From an uncultured Bifidobacterium sp. (GTDB lineage Bacteria > Actinomycetota > Actinomycetes > Actinomycetales > Bifidobacteriaceae): DNA of 10,862 nt. The stretch lies in NCBI GenBank assembly GCA_937874315.1, contig CALNAE010000336.1, forward strand, positions 1 through 10,862, written 5' to 3'. Positions 5,911 through 10,862 of this stretch are shown here, one piece after another. The first letter of the stretch is position 1; each line of letters begins with the position of its first letter. Under the pieces are notes generated by a model that was not told the origin of the DNA, ran no database searches, and saw only the letters and a list, made by a program, of their open reading frames with translations. The translations under genes and the position numbers were made by a program.

Positions 5911-6173
5911 TCGGTACGCGAGAACCGTATCGCCGCGGTGTTCGACATGGCGCAGCTGATCGCGAAGACAATCAGTGGAAGTACGGTCAGCGACAACGTC
6001 GGGACGCCTCCAAAGAAGCCAAAACCGGTATTTTGACGCCGTTCTGAGGTGCCGGTAACGCCGAAACGATGCCAATACCGCCACTGCCCGCGATCGGCTC
6101 TTCGAACAAGCCGATCATGTCCGAAGTGAATCATGTTTGGTGGCGCGACTGCAATTGCTGCGCATCTGGTCAT
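5886..6173 (-). pseudogene. Probable relic of a membrane-protein gene with two frameshifts
   Basis: Read on the minus strand, the frame ending at 5886-5888 gives TGFGFFGGVPTLSLTVLPLI followed by VFAISCAMSNTAAIRFSRTD, a membrane-like C-terminus of good coding texture. Upstream of an AAAA run near 6025-6030 that frame loses sense, but another minus frame reads SDMIGLFEEPIAGSGGIGIV then SALPAPQNGV, which joins smoothly. Above about 6125 the first frame again looks natural (AAIAVAPPNMIHF). A gene with two compensating indels explains this best. The intact family is not recognised; a transporter is plausible. The 5' side fades into repeats. An ordinary non-coding stretch with chance hydrophobic words remains possible. 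Confidence 0.4.
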
Positions 6174-6315
6174 CAGTTATCTGGTTATCTGGTTATTCGT
6201 CGTAGGTTTTCAGGGTATGCGGCCATCTTTCATAGTCTCTCGTCGTTTTCATAGTCTCTTGTCGTATTTTATGGTCTTTCATCGTTCTCCGCGGCCTTTC
6301 ATCGTTGCAATTGCC

Positions 6316-6457
6316 TTCAGTGGGCGTTTTATTCGTTCAGTGGGCGTTTCATGATCTATCCAGCAGCTTCTGCCTCAAAAGAACCGCGAAACTCCGCCAT
6401 TCTTCATATAGACCTTCTCATGAAAATCGTCTCACGCGCGCAAAAACGCCCACTGAA
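6316..6457. repeat. Inverted-repeat element with TTCAGTGGGCGTTTT ends
   Basis: TTCAGTGGGCGTTTT at 6316-6330 and its near copy (last base C) at 6336-6350 face a perfect inverted copy, AAAACGCCCACTGAA, at 6443-6457. An inner pair, TTTCATGA (6347-6354) and TCATGAAA (6418-6425), extends the symmetry. The 90-130 bp between holds no gene. It could be a small non-autonomous (MITE-like) element or a pair of binding sites. No target-site duplication was seen. Confidence 0.5.
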
Positions 6458-6550
6458 GCGCGAGCCCATGTAGTGAGAAGTGCTTCGGCGTACCGTTGCG
6501 CGGCCGCTTCAGCCCCGGTCGGCTGAGCGCGAGACCACGTAGTGAAGTGC
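6458..6550. repeat. Imperfect direct repeat GCGCGAG-CCA-GTAGTGA
   Basis: GCGCGAGCCCATGTAGTGAG with the following AAGTGC (6458-6483) recurs as GCGCGAGACCACGTAGTGAA with GTGC (6527-6550), two substitutions and a 2-bp deletion apart. The first copy directly abuts the end of the inverted-repeat element. Between them TCAGCC/GGCTGA (6509-6514 with 6521-6526) can form a stem. Confidence 0.6.
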
Positions 6551-6891
6551 GGTGTAATAATGCGTCTTAACGACAAGACTCGTGACCAGCTATAGGTTTC
6601 CTAGCTCATAGCAACGCTTACAACGGCAACCCTATGGAGAGCACGACACAGTGCTTAATAGATTAATGGCCTAATAGGCTAATAGCGTGTTCGGAAACGT
6701 TTCAATGCCTCTGCCAACACTTAGTAGTTCCCCGGCGTTTTCCGCCATCATCTTTACCCACGCGCATCGTAACGACGCGCGTGCCGATACTTCCATCGAT
6801 ACCTAGTCCCTGTGCTGAAACGTCCGCCATTACTTAGCAAGTCCGTCGACTTTACCGCTGCCTTTACGCCGTCTTCGCCATCGCTTCTACT

Positions 6892-6927
6892 CACGCTCAC
6901 ACTTACGCTCACACTTACGCTCACACC
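6892..6927. repeat. Three 12-bp tandem units
   Basis: CACGCTCACACT (6892-6903), TACGCTCACACT (6904-6915) and TACGCTCACACC (6916-6927) are contiguous and nearly identical. Confidence 0.85.
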
Positions 6928-6976
6928 GTGACGGCGCTTCCGCCGATGCCTCTCTACCATTCATGCCTGTGCAGGC

Positions 6977-7036
6977 ACTCCCGGCAGCACTCCCGCCGAT
7001 ACTCCCGCCGATACCTCCGTCGATACCTAACCCCTC
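6977..7036. repeat. Five 12-bp tandem units
   Basis: ACTCCCGGCAGC, ACTCCCGCCGAT (two copies, 6989-7012), ACCTCCGTCGAT (7013-7024) and ACCTAACCCCTC are contiguous. The unit differs from the array 50 bp upstream although the period is the same. It ends just before the tRNA terminator. Confidence 0.85.
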
Positions 7037-7040
7037 GCCG

Positions 7041-7077
7041 ACAACAAAACCCTTGAAAACCGAAGTTTCCAAGGGTT
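7041..7077 (-). terminator. Rho-independent terminator of tRNA-Arg
   Basis: On the minus strand AACCCTTG (7077-7070) pairs with CAAGGGTT (7055-7048), and the stem continues GAAAC/GTTTT around a TTCG tetraloop closed by C-G. That gives 13 bp with one G-T pair, followed by the T-rich TTTGTTGT (7047-7040 side). It begins 5 nt after the tRNA 3' end. It is the clearest terminator in the window. Confidence 0.92.
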
Positions 7078-7082
7078 CATCG

Positions 7083-7155
7083 TGCCCGGAATCAGATTCG
7101 AACTGACGACACCCGCTTTAGGAGAGCGGTGCTCTATCCCCTGAGCTACCCGGGC
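7083..7155 (-). tRNA. tRNA-Arg, anticodon CCU
   Basis: This 73-nt cloverleaf lies on the minus strand. The acceptor stem GCCCGGG pairs with TCCGGGC (one G-T), with discriminator A at 7083. The D arm is GCTC-AGGGGATA-GAGC. The anticodon arm is CCGCT-CTCCTAA-AGCGG, so the anticodon is CCT, reading AGG (Arg). The variable loop is GTGTC, and the T arm is GTCAG-TTCGAAT-CTGAT. CCA is not encoded. The D-loop A and discriminator A agree with arginine identity. It serves a codon that is usually rare in high-GC actinobacteria. It lies 39 nt beyond the stop of the BASS-family gene on the same strand but has its own promoter and terminator. Confidence 0.97.
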
Positions 7156-7165
7156 GACATGTTGT

Positions 7166-7194
7166 ATTGTACACGTCCCCGGAATCACAGTTGT
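7166..7194 (-). promoter_or_regulatory. Promoter of tRNA-Arg
   Basis: The minus strand carries TACAAT (7171-7166), a 5/6 match to the -10 consensus, ending 10 nt before the tRNA 5' end. The -35 position, CAACTG (7194-7189), is weak at 17-bp spacing. The whole promoter fits in the gap between the transporter stop codon and the tRNA. Confidence 0.6.
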
Positions 7195-8250
7195 TCAGTC
7201 TGTTGCCGGAACCGTAGCCGTAGCCGAAGCCGTAACCGCCGGCGAGGCCATGGCAGACCGCCGCTCACCATTCTCCGAGTCGTGTGCGATTCCGAGTTTC
7301 TCATCATGTTCGCGCCACCAGCTTGAGAGCACCGAACCGGAGATGTTGTGCCACACGCTGAAGAAGGTCGAAGGGATGGCCGCAAGTGGCGTCGCGGCGA
7401 ATGATGTCAGCGCCAGCGTGGCGCCAAGACCGGAATCCTGCATGCCGACCTCGAAGGTGATGGCCTTTTGCTGCGCATATTTGAAGCCTGTTGGATAGAC
7501 CTTGTACATGAGCTTGGAAAAGCCGAAGCCCAACGCGTAGCCGGAAAGGTTGTGCAGCATCACCACGGGGATTGCCAGCATCGTAGCGGCGCTGAACAGA
7601 CGGGGCTGGTTGGCCGCCACGACGACGCCGATGATGAGCAGGATCGCGACCTGTGAAACGATCGGTAGCGCGGTCGTAACCTTCTCGATTTTCTCCTTAA
7701 ACACCATATGGCACAACACGCCGAGCGCTATCGGCAGCAGCACCACGGTCAAGGCGTTGATGAACAGGGACTGCCAGGGGATGGCCACATACTGCGAGGC
7801 GAGCAACTGCATGAGTAGCGGAATCATGAACGGCGCGAGCAGGGTCGAGAGCACGCCGATCGACACGTCAAGTGCCACGTCGCCGCGCGACAGGAAGCTC
7901 ATGACATTCGATGAGGTGCCCGACGGGCAGCATCCCACCAAGATGACACCGACGGCCAAGGGGCCGGTCAGATGAAACACCCAGCACAGGAGTACCGCGA
8001 TCAACGGCATGATGACGTAATGCGCGACGGTTCCGACGACAACCATAAGCGGCTGCTTGACGATCCTGGCGAAGTCATCGAGCGAAAGCGTCAGTCCCAT
8101 GCCGAATAGCACGACGCCGAGCAGATATCCCGTGTAGCTTTTCGCCCAAACGCTCGTGGCGGGCACCGCATAATTAAACGCCGCCCACACCACAACGATC
8201 AGCGTGAACCATTTGGTCAGCCATTCGGCCACTTTCTGTGTTCGTTCCAT
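7195..8250 (-). CDS. Bile acid:sodium symporter (BASS) family transporter
   Basis: This 351-residue protein starts at ATG 8250-8248, behind GAAAGGA on the minus strand. The in-frame codon 46 residues upstream lies in low-complexity sequence without an RBS. About nine or ten membrane segments are visible between residues 14 and 295. BASS signatures are clear: VILVGCCPSGTSSNVMSFLSRGDVALDVSI (split: GCCPSGTSSN at 106-115, discontinuous helix 4) and ITFEVGMQDSGLGATLA, where E267 and Q271 match the sodium-binding Glu/Gln of bacterial ASBT homologues. The family imports organic anions with Na+: bile acids, ketopantoate/pantoate (PanS), or pyruvate-type acids in plants. The substrate cannot be assigned. 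PanS is worth considering because a PanE-family gene lies in the same window, though 5.5 kb away. The last ~20 residues (MASPAVTASATATVPATD) are Ala/Thr/Val repeats encoded by a 6-bp GCCGTA-like repeat, so the C-terminus has grown or been eroded by repeat slippage. Confidence 0.9.
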   Translation of the reverse strand: MERTQKVAEWLTKWFTLIVVVWAAFNYAVPATSVWAKSYTGYLLGVVLFGMGLTLSLDDFARIVKQPLMVVVGTVAHYVIMPLIAVLLCWVFHLTGPLAVGVILVGCCPSGTSSNVMSFLSRGDVALDVSIGVLSTLLAPFMIPLLMQLLASQYVAIPWQSLFINALTVVLLPIALGVLCHMVFKEKIEKVTTALPIVSQVAILLIIGVVVAANQPRLFSAATMLAIPVVMLHNLSGYALGFGFSKLMYKVYPTGFKYAQQKAITFEVGMQDSGLGATLALTSFAATPLAAIPSTFFSVWHNISGSVLSSWWREHDEKLGIAHDSENGERRSAMASPAVTASATATVPATD

Positions 8251-8322
8251 AGTATTTTTCCTTTCAACAATAAATTCGACAAATATTCGGTGATGCGCAG
8301 GTAGAGGGAGGAGGAAGTCGTC

Positions 8323-8463
8323 ATGAAATCGTTGCTGTCTCCTTGTTGCTTGCTGTCTCTTTGTTGTTCTCTCCGTGCGGCTGCCCATATCTCTCGCATT
8401 CGCACCGTCCGTCTGAGAAGCGGATACGCCAATACGTATCGGCAGCTACGTATCAACAGCTAG
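8323..8463 (+). CDS. Possible small ORF, 46 residues, divergent from the BASS-family gene
   Basis: ATG 8323 follows AGGGAGGAGGAA (8305-8316) at about 7 nt, one of the best RBS matches in the window. The product starts MKSLLSPCCLLSLCCSLRAA, which looks like a short Cys-rich hydrophobic leader, then becomes basic and ends at TAG 8461-8463. The hydrophobic part is encoded by an 18-bp repeat (TTGCTGTCTCCTTGTTGC, then a close copy), so it may be a by-product of repeat DNA. No homologue is recognised. Confidence 0.25.
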   Translation: MKSLLSPCCLLSLCCSLRAAAHISRIRTVRLRSGYANTYRQLRINS

Positions 8464-8465
8464 CG

Positions 8466-8561
8466 GATGCGAAAGTCGTCAGATGCGAAAGTCGTCCGAC
8501 ACGAAAGTCGCCCGATACTTATATGCGCGGATATGTATGCGACCGGATACGTCGAATGCAT
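8466..8561. repeat. Six 16-bp tandem units
   Basis: GATGCGAAAGTCGTCA (8466-8481), GATGCGAAAGTCGTCC (8482-8497), GACACGAAAGTCGCCC (8498-8513), GATACTTATATGCGCG (8514-8529), GATATGTATGCGACCG (8530-8545) and GATACGTCGAATGCAT (8546-8561) are contiguous. Similarity to the first unit decays rightward while the 16-bp period and the GAY start hold. Confidence 0.75.
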
Positions 8562-8732
8562 TCGCAAGTACCTGCGGCTGTTTCGGTGCTGATAATGGCG
8601 GTGCTACAGTTTCGTCGCGAGTAGCGGCAGATGAACTGAAGAATTCCTCGCAGGAGTGATGTTGCGTCGCTTGTGGCTAGCAATATCATGTCGGCCGCAC
8701 ATGGGAGATTTGACGAACCCTGCTGGATCCAA

Positions 8733-8787
8733 TCGGGAATCCCGACCTGCGCGCCGTGTCTGCGGGGGAATCACGACGATGTCGTGA
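8733..8787. repeat. Two palindromes, possible operators or hairpins
   Basis: TCGGGA-A-TCCCGA (8733-8745) and TCACGAC-GAT-GTCGTGA (8771-8787) are perfect inverted repeats 25 bp apart. The second has the same 7-3-7 geometry as the palindrome at 5071-5087. Relative to the minus-strand micro-ORF they lie just past its stop. No U-tract follows, so they are not standard terminators. Confidence 0.5.
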
Positions 8788-8812
8788 CTGACACTATTGG
8801 GAGATCGAACGA

Positions 8813-8902
8813 TTACAGCGCCAGCAGAGACGCGGTAATAATTCGACGGACGTTGACGATAGCGGGTATCGTGACGACACGCTGAATGTTGCTGCGCTCC
8901 AT
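8813..8902 (-). CDS. Possible micro-ORF, 29 residues, with strong RBS
   Basis: On the minus strand, GAGGAGAGG (8916-8908) lies 5 nt before ATG (8902-8900), an excellent RBS in otherwise gene-free DNA. The 29-residue product starts MERSNIQRVVTIPAIVNV and ends in a hydrophobic ITASLLAL before TAA (8815-8813). A -10-like TATGAT lies at 8982-8977. It may be a small membrane-associated peptide, a leader peptide, or the surviving start of a lost gene. No family is recognised. Confidence 0.35.
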   Translation of the reverse strand: MERSNIQRVVTIPAIVNVRRIITASLLAL

Positions 8903-9022
8903 GGGAACCTCTCCTCAATTGTCCATGCAAACCGGCTGATATGCCGTTTGTTATGGCTTATTGTGGGGAGGTCTTCATCATATTGCCAAACAGGATGTCA
9001 CTATGTGGCCATATTGCGCGGC

Positions 9023-9227
9023 GATTGTGTGAGTGGTTGTGTAAGTGGTTGCGTAAGTGGTTGCGTAGAAATTATGTACCGGGATTCCGTAGAAGGGATT
9101 GCATAGGGGTGTGCGCGGGGCTTCCGTAAGGGATTATGTAAGCGATTGCGCAAGGGGTTGCGTACCAGGATTCCGTAAGTGACCGCGCGGGGTTTCCGTA
9201 AGGGATTGCGCTGGAATTACGCGCGCG
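9023..9227. repeat. Seventeen-unit degenerate 12-bp tandem array
   Basis: Starting at 9023 the sequence divides into 12-mers: GATTGTGTGAGT, GGTTGTGTAAGT, GGTTGCGTAAGT, GGTTGCGTAGAA, and so on. GATTCCGTAAGT is at 9169-9180, TTTCCGTAAGGG at 9193-9204 and ATTGCGCTGGAA at 9205-9216. Only one unit (9095-9108) has a 2-bp insertion. A core like TTSCGTAAG recurs. A larger block, GCGCGGGGYTTCCGTAAGGG, repeats at a distance of 72 bp (six units), from 9113 and from 9185. Confidence 0.85.
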
Positions 9228-9495
9228 ATCGATCACTGGCGGACCCTCGCATACCGGCATCATATACAGGTCTGGTAATGGTTTGGTACAAGTTCAGCCG
9301 CCGTTCGGTCTGTTGCGATATCGTCGAAACATCGCAGTGAGTGAGTAGAAGTGAGTGAGTGAGATGACGCATGCGATACGGATGACTTGGGTGATGTGAA
9401 TGATGTTTGCGGGATGAACGGGTTGGACGACACAAAGGGCACAAAGGGCACAGTCGTTGCGGATCCCTTGAAATATTAAAGACGGGACCTGGAAA

Positions 9496-9585
9496 ATGGA
9501 TAATACAGCAAATATGGATATGACGAGCGACGCGGGCAATATGAACGACGTCGGCGATATGGACGACAGAAAGGGGCGCCTATGA
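9496..9585 (+). CDS. Possible 29-codon upstream ORF overlapping the next start codon
   Basis: ATG 9496 opens a frame that ends at TGA 9583-9585, overlapping the next gene's start as ATGA. The peptide starts MDNTANMDMTSDAGNMNDVG and is Met/Asp/Asn-rich from an imperfect repeat of RATATGRAYGACG. Its own RBS is weak (GGAAA). Terminating ribosomes could re-initiate on the downstream gene. It may also be only the repeat-rich leader. Confidence 0.3.
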   Translation: MDNTANMDMTSDAGNMNDVGDMDDRKGRL

Positions 9586-10631
9586 CCAATCCCATAACGG
9601 CATCGATGAGTGGGGGAATTCATCGCCATCGACATCATCGCTTCCTCGGGGCAATCGCGGGTCTTTCAGCTTTCGCCTCGTTGCTGAGCACCCTGGCCCG
9701 GGCTCTGCCACAAGGATGGCAGGCGCTGCCCTACGTTCCTGTGATCGTCTCGTTCACCCCGTGGTTCATTGTGGTGTCGGCGCTGTCGCTGTTCTTGGCT
9801 TTGATCGCGCGGCGCTGGGGAATCGCACTGATTATGGTGCTGTGTCTGTGCGTGCAGGTGTGGTGGCAATACCCATTTTTCAATTCCACGCAGCCTCTGT
9901 CGGCAGATGCCTCGACCGCCGTGTCCGCCTCGCGCGTAGACACGACTGATGCGTACGCGCAAGTCATGACGGTGAATGTGTATAAGGGCCACGCCGACGC
10001 TCAGACGATCGTGCGGTTGGTGAAGCAGCATCATATCGAGATCTTGGCGATGCAGGAGACCGACGCCGCATTTATTGAAGCTCTGAACAAGGATGGCATT
10101 GGCGAATATCTGCCATATTCGCAGGTTTCCTCATCTGATGGCGTGTATGGCAATGGGCTTTGGTCGGCATCGCCGCTGGGCGATCCGGTCGATGATGAGG
10201 TCAATTCGAGTGCGTCGTTCATGCCAGCCGGTACGGTGAAATTCAACGGGGGTCGTTCCAGCATCCGGTTCGTCAGCGTTCACACCACTTCTCCCAAGCC
10301 GGGAACGTGGACCGAATGGCTTCGCGCGTTGCAGGAGTTGGGGAATATGCGTTCTCGTACTTCAGCGCGATATGTGTTTATGGGGGACTTCAATGCGACC
10401 ACCGATCACACGGCTTTTCGCGATTTCCTCGGCGACCGGTTCCATGATGCCGCACGTAGCGCAGGACATGGATTTACGTTCACATGGCCCGCGAATCGTT
10501 CCTATCTTCCAGCGTTTGCAGGGATCGATCACATTGTGTTCGATAGTGGGATCGACGCGGGCAATATGCAGGTTGTGCGAGTGCCGGGGTCGGATCATGA
10601 TGGGCTGATCGGCACTCTTGAGGTGCAGTAG
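9582..10631 (+). CDS. Membrane-anchored endonuclease/exonuclease/phosphatase (EEP) family protein
   Basis: This 349-residue protein starts at ATG 9582, 5 nt after GAAAGGGG (9569-9576). After a His-rich start (GGIHRHRHHR) come three hydrophobic segments (about 20-42, 51-76, 79-96), then a linker and the EEP (DNase I/Mg-dependent phosphatase-like) domain from about residue 126 to the end. The metal and catalytic motifs are in order: VMTVNVYKG (N132), LAMQETD (E159), VSVHTTSP (H234), MGDFNATTDHTAF (D269, N271), GIDHIVF (D316-H317) and PGSDHDGL (D338-H339). The set looks complete, so an active Mg2+-dependent phosphodiesterase or phosphatase is likely. The three-helix anchor followed by a single domain suggests the catalytic part faces outside, as in many actinobacterial and Gram-positive proteins of this kind. 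The substrate (nucleic acid, phospholipid or other phosphate ester) is not evident. No operon partner lies downstream in the window. Confidence 0.9.
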   Translation: MTNPITASMSGGIHRHRHHRFLGAIAGLSAFASLLSTLARALPQGWQALPYVPVIVSFTPWFIVVSALSLFLALIARRWGIALIMVLCLCVQVWWQYPFFNSTQPLSADASTAVSASRVDTTDAYAQVMTVNVYKGHADAQTIVRLVKQHHIEILAMQETDAAFIEALNKDGIGEYLPYSQVSSSDGVYGNGLWSASPLGDPVDDEVNSSASFMPAGTVKFNGGRSSIRFVSVHTTSPKPGTWTEWLRALQELGNMRSRTSARYVFMGDFNATTDHTAFRDFLGDRFHDAARSAGHGFTFTWPANRSYLPAFAGIDHIVFDSGIDAGNMQVVRVPGSDHDGLIGTLEVQ

Positions 10632-10862
10632 CGCAGCGGTACAGTGGCATCTGTAGCGCAGTGGCATCTGTAGCATTGTAGCGTCGATGCGTCTTCCCGC
10701 CCTCTTGCGCCCTTGTTGCATATTGTTCGGTCTTGCCCGCGCATATTCGTTCAGCGTCGATCTCGCCTGTATTCGACTTGTTCTTGACCTTTGTTCGACC
10801 TCTTGTCCGACCCCTTGTTCGACCTGTGCACGACCTGTGCTCGATCCTCTGTCCGACTTGTG
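10632..10862. other. Repeat-rich spacer at the window end
   Basis: CAGTGGCATCTGTAGC occurs at 10642-10657 and 10659-10674. From 10780 a degenerate 12-bp array runs to the window edge: GTTCGACCTCTT (10793-10804), GTCCGACCCCTT (10805-10816), GTTCGACCTGTG (10817-10828), two 11-mers, then GTCCGACTTGTG (10851-10862). It may continue beyond the window. No gene or terminator was seen. Confidence 0.8.

Larger units (their letters stand above)
6174..7040. other. Gene-free spacer with repeats
   Basis: No supported gene lies in about 870 bp. In order it holds a ~20-bp degenerate repeat (6226-6305: TTTCATAGTCTCTCGTCG, then variants ending CTTTCATCG); an inverted-repeat element (6316-6457); a ~25-bp direct repeat (6458-6483 and 6527-6550); four 8-bp units starting TAAT (6656-6687); and 12-bp arrays at 6892-6927 and 6977-7036. 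Short open frames here follow the repeats and lack RBSs. Confidence 0.7.
8251..9495. other. Long repeat-rich gap; two weak micro-ORF candidates
   Basis: No convincing full-size gene lies in this stretch. It holds the leader of the BASS-family gene (8251 to about 8300), a 46-codon ORF candidate (8323-8463), a 16-bp repeat array (8466-8561), two palindromes (8733-8745, 8771-8787), a 29-codon ORF candidate on the minus strand (8813-8902), a 12-bp array (9023-9227), GTGAGTGAG-type repeats (9336-9363), and ACAAAGGGC twice (about 9431-9449). Confidence 0.7.

Noticed and set aside
5909..5931. Terminator after the hypothetical gene (GATCGGT with ACCGTATC)
   Set aside because: The stem has a bulge and no U-tract follows, so it is too weak to call.
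6133..6526. Short plus-strand open frames in the spacer
   Set aside because: They follow the TTTCATAGTCTC and TTCAGTGGGCG repeats, lack RBSs, and show no protein-like pattern.
6754..7072. Minus-strand frames with SVSVSVS or GSIGGS-type repeats
   Set aside because: They are the direct translation of the 12-bp arrays, without an RBS, and one would run through the tRNA terminator.
8251..8388. N-terminal extension of the BASS-family protein to 8388
   Set aside because: The added 46 residues are charged and low-complexity without an RBS, whereas ATG 8250 has GAAAGGA at good spacing and matches family length.
8604..8930. 108-codon minus-strand frame across the palindromes
   Set aside because: Its start lies ahead of the strong RBS used by the 29-codon frame, and its composition (Arg/His/Ser-rich, no domain) looks random.
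9023..9227. CRISPR array or plasmid-type iteron origin
   Set aside because: Units are 12 bp, contiguous, without spacers or cas genes; no rep gene, no DnaA boxes and no AT-rich unwinding region lie nearby.

Overview
The window looks like the chromosome of a high-GC, Gram-positive actinomycete, most plausibly Bifidobacterium or a close relative. That placement rests on moderate-to-high GC coding sequence, purine-rich ribosome binding sites (RBSs), a metQ-metN-metI lipoprotein/ABC operon, and a membrane-anchored endonuclease/exonuclease/phosphatase protein. It is an inference from style, not from a marker gene. No rRNA, CRISPR array, phage gene or intact insertion sequence is visible.

Layout. 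(1) 1-396: C-terminal end of a class I/II PLP-dependent aminotransferase. (2) 644-1636: a ketopantoate-reductase-family (PanE/ApbA) oxidoreductase whose cofactor-binding region suggests NADH use. (3) 1985-4766: a compact methionine-type importer operon of lipoprotein MetQ, ATPase MetN with its C-terminal NIL domain, and permease MetI. It is preceded by about 350 bases without a gene that hold phased 11-bp repeats and three hairpins, two of which have interchangeable arms. (4) 5146-5910: an unrecognised 254-residue protein, with a perfect 17-bp palindrome over its likely promoter. (5) 5886-6173, minus strand: the apparent frameshifted relic of a membrane-protein gene, followed by about 900 bases without a gene. 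(6) 7083-7155, minus: tRNA-Arg(CCU) with a textbook terminator, just downstream of (7) a BASS-family (bile acid:sodium symporter-like) transporter at 7195-8250, minus. (8) 8251-9581: a repeat-rich gap with two possible micro-ORFs. (9) 9582-10631: a membrane-anchored endonuclease/exonuclease/phosphatase-family protein, possibly coupled to a 29-codon upstream ORF.

How the genes may work together: MetQNI should import methionine or a related amino acid. The aminotransferase and the PanE-like reductase lie just upstream on the same strand. Together they could form an amino acid to 2-keto acid to 2-hydroxy acid route, but the 247-bp and 348-bp gaps argue against a single operon, so the link is only a hypothesis.

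The most unusual feature is the spacer DNA. Almost every gap is filled with short degenerate tandem repeats, each gap with its own unit but with periods that repeatedly fall at 8, 12 or 16 bp. The best regulatory candidate is the structured metQ leader.
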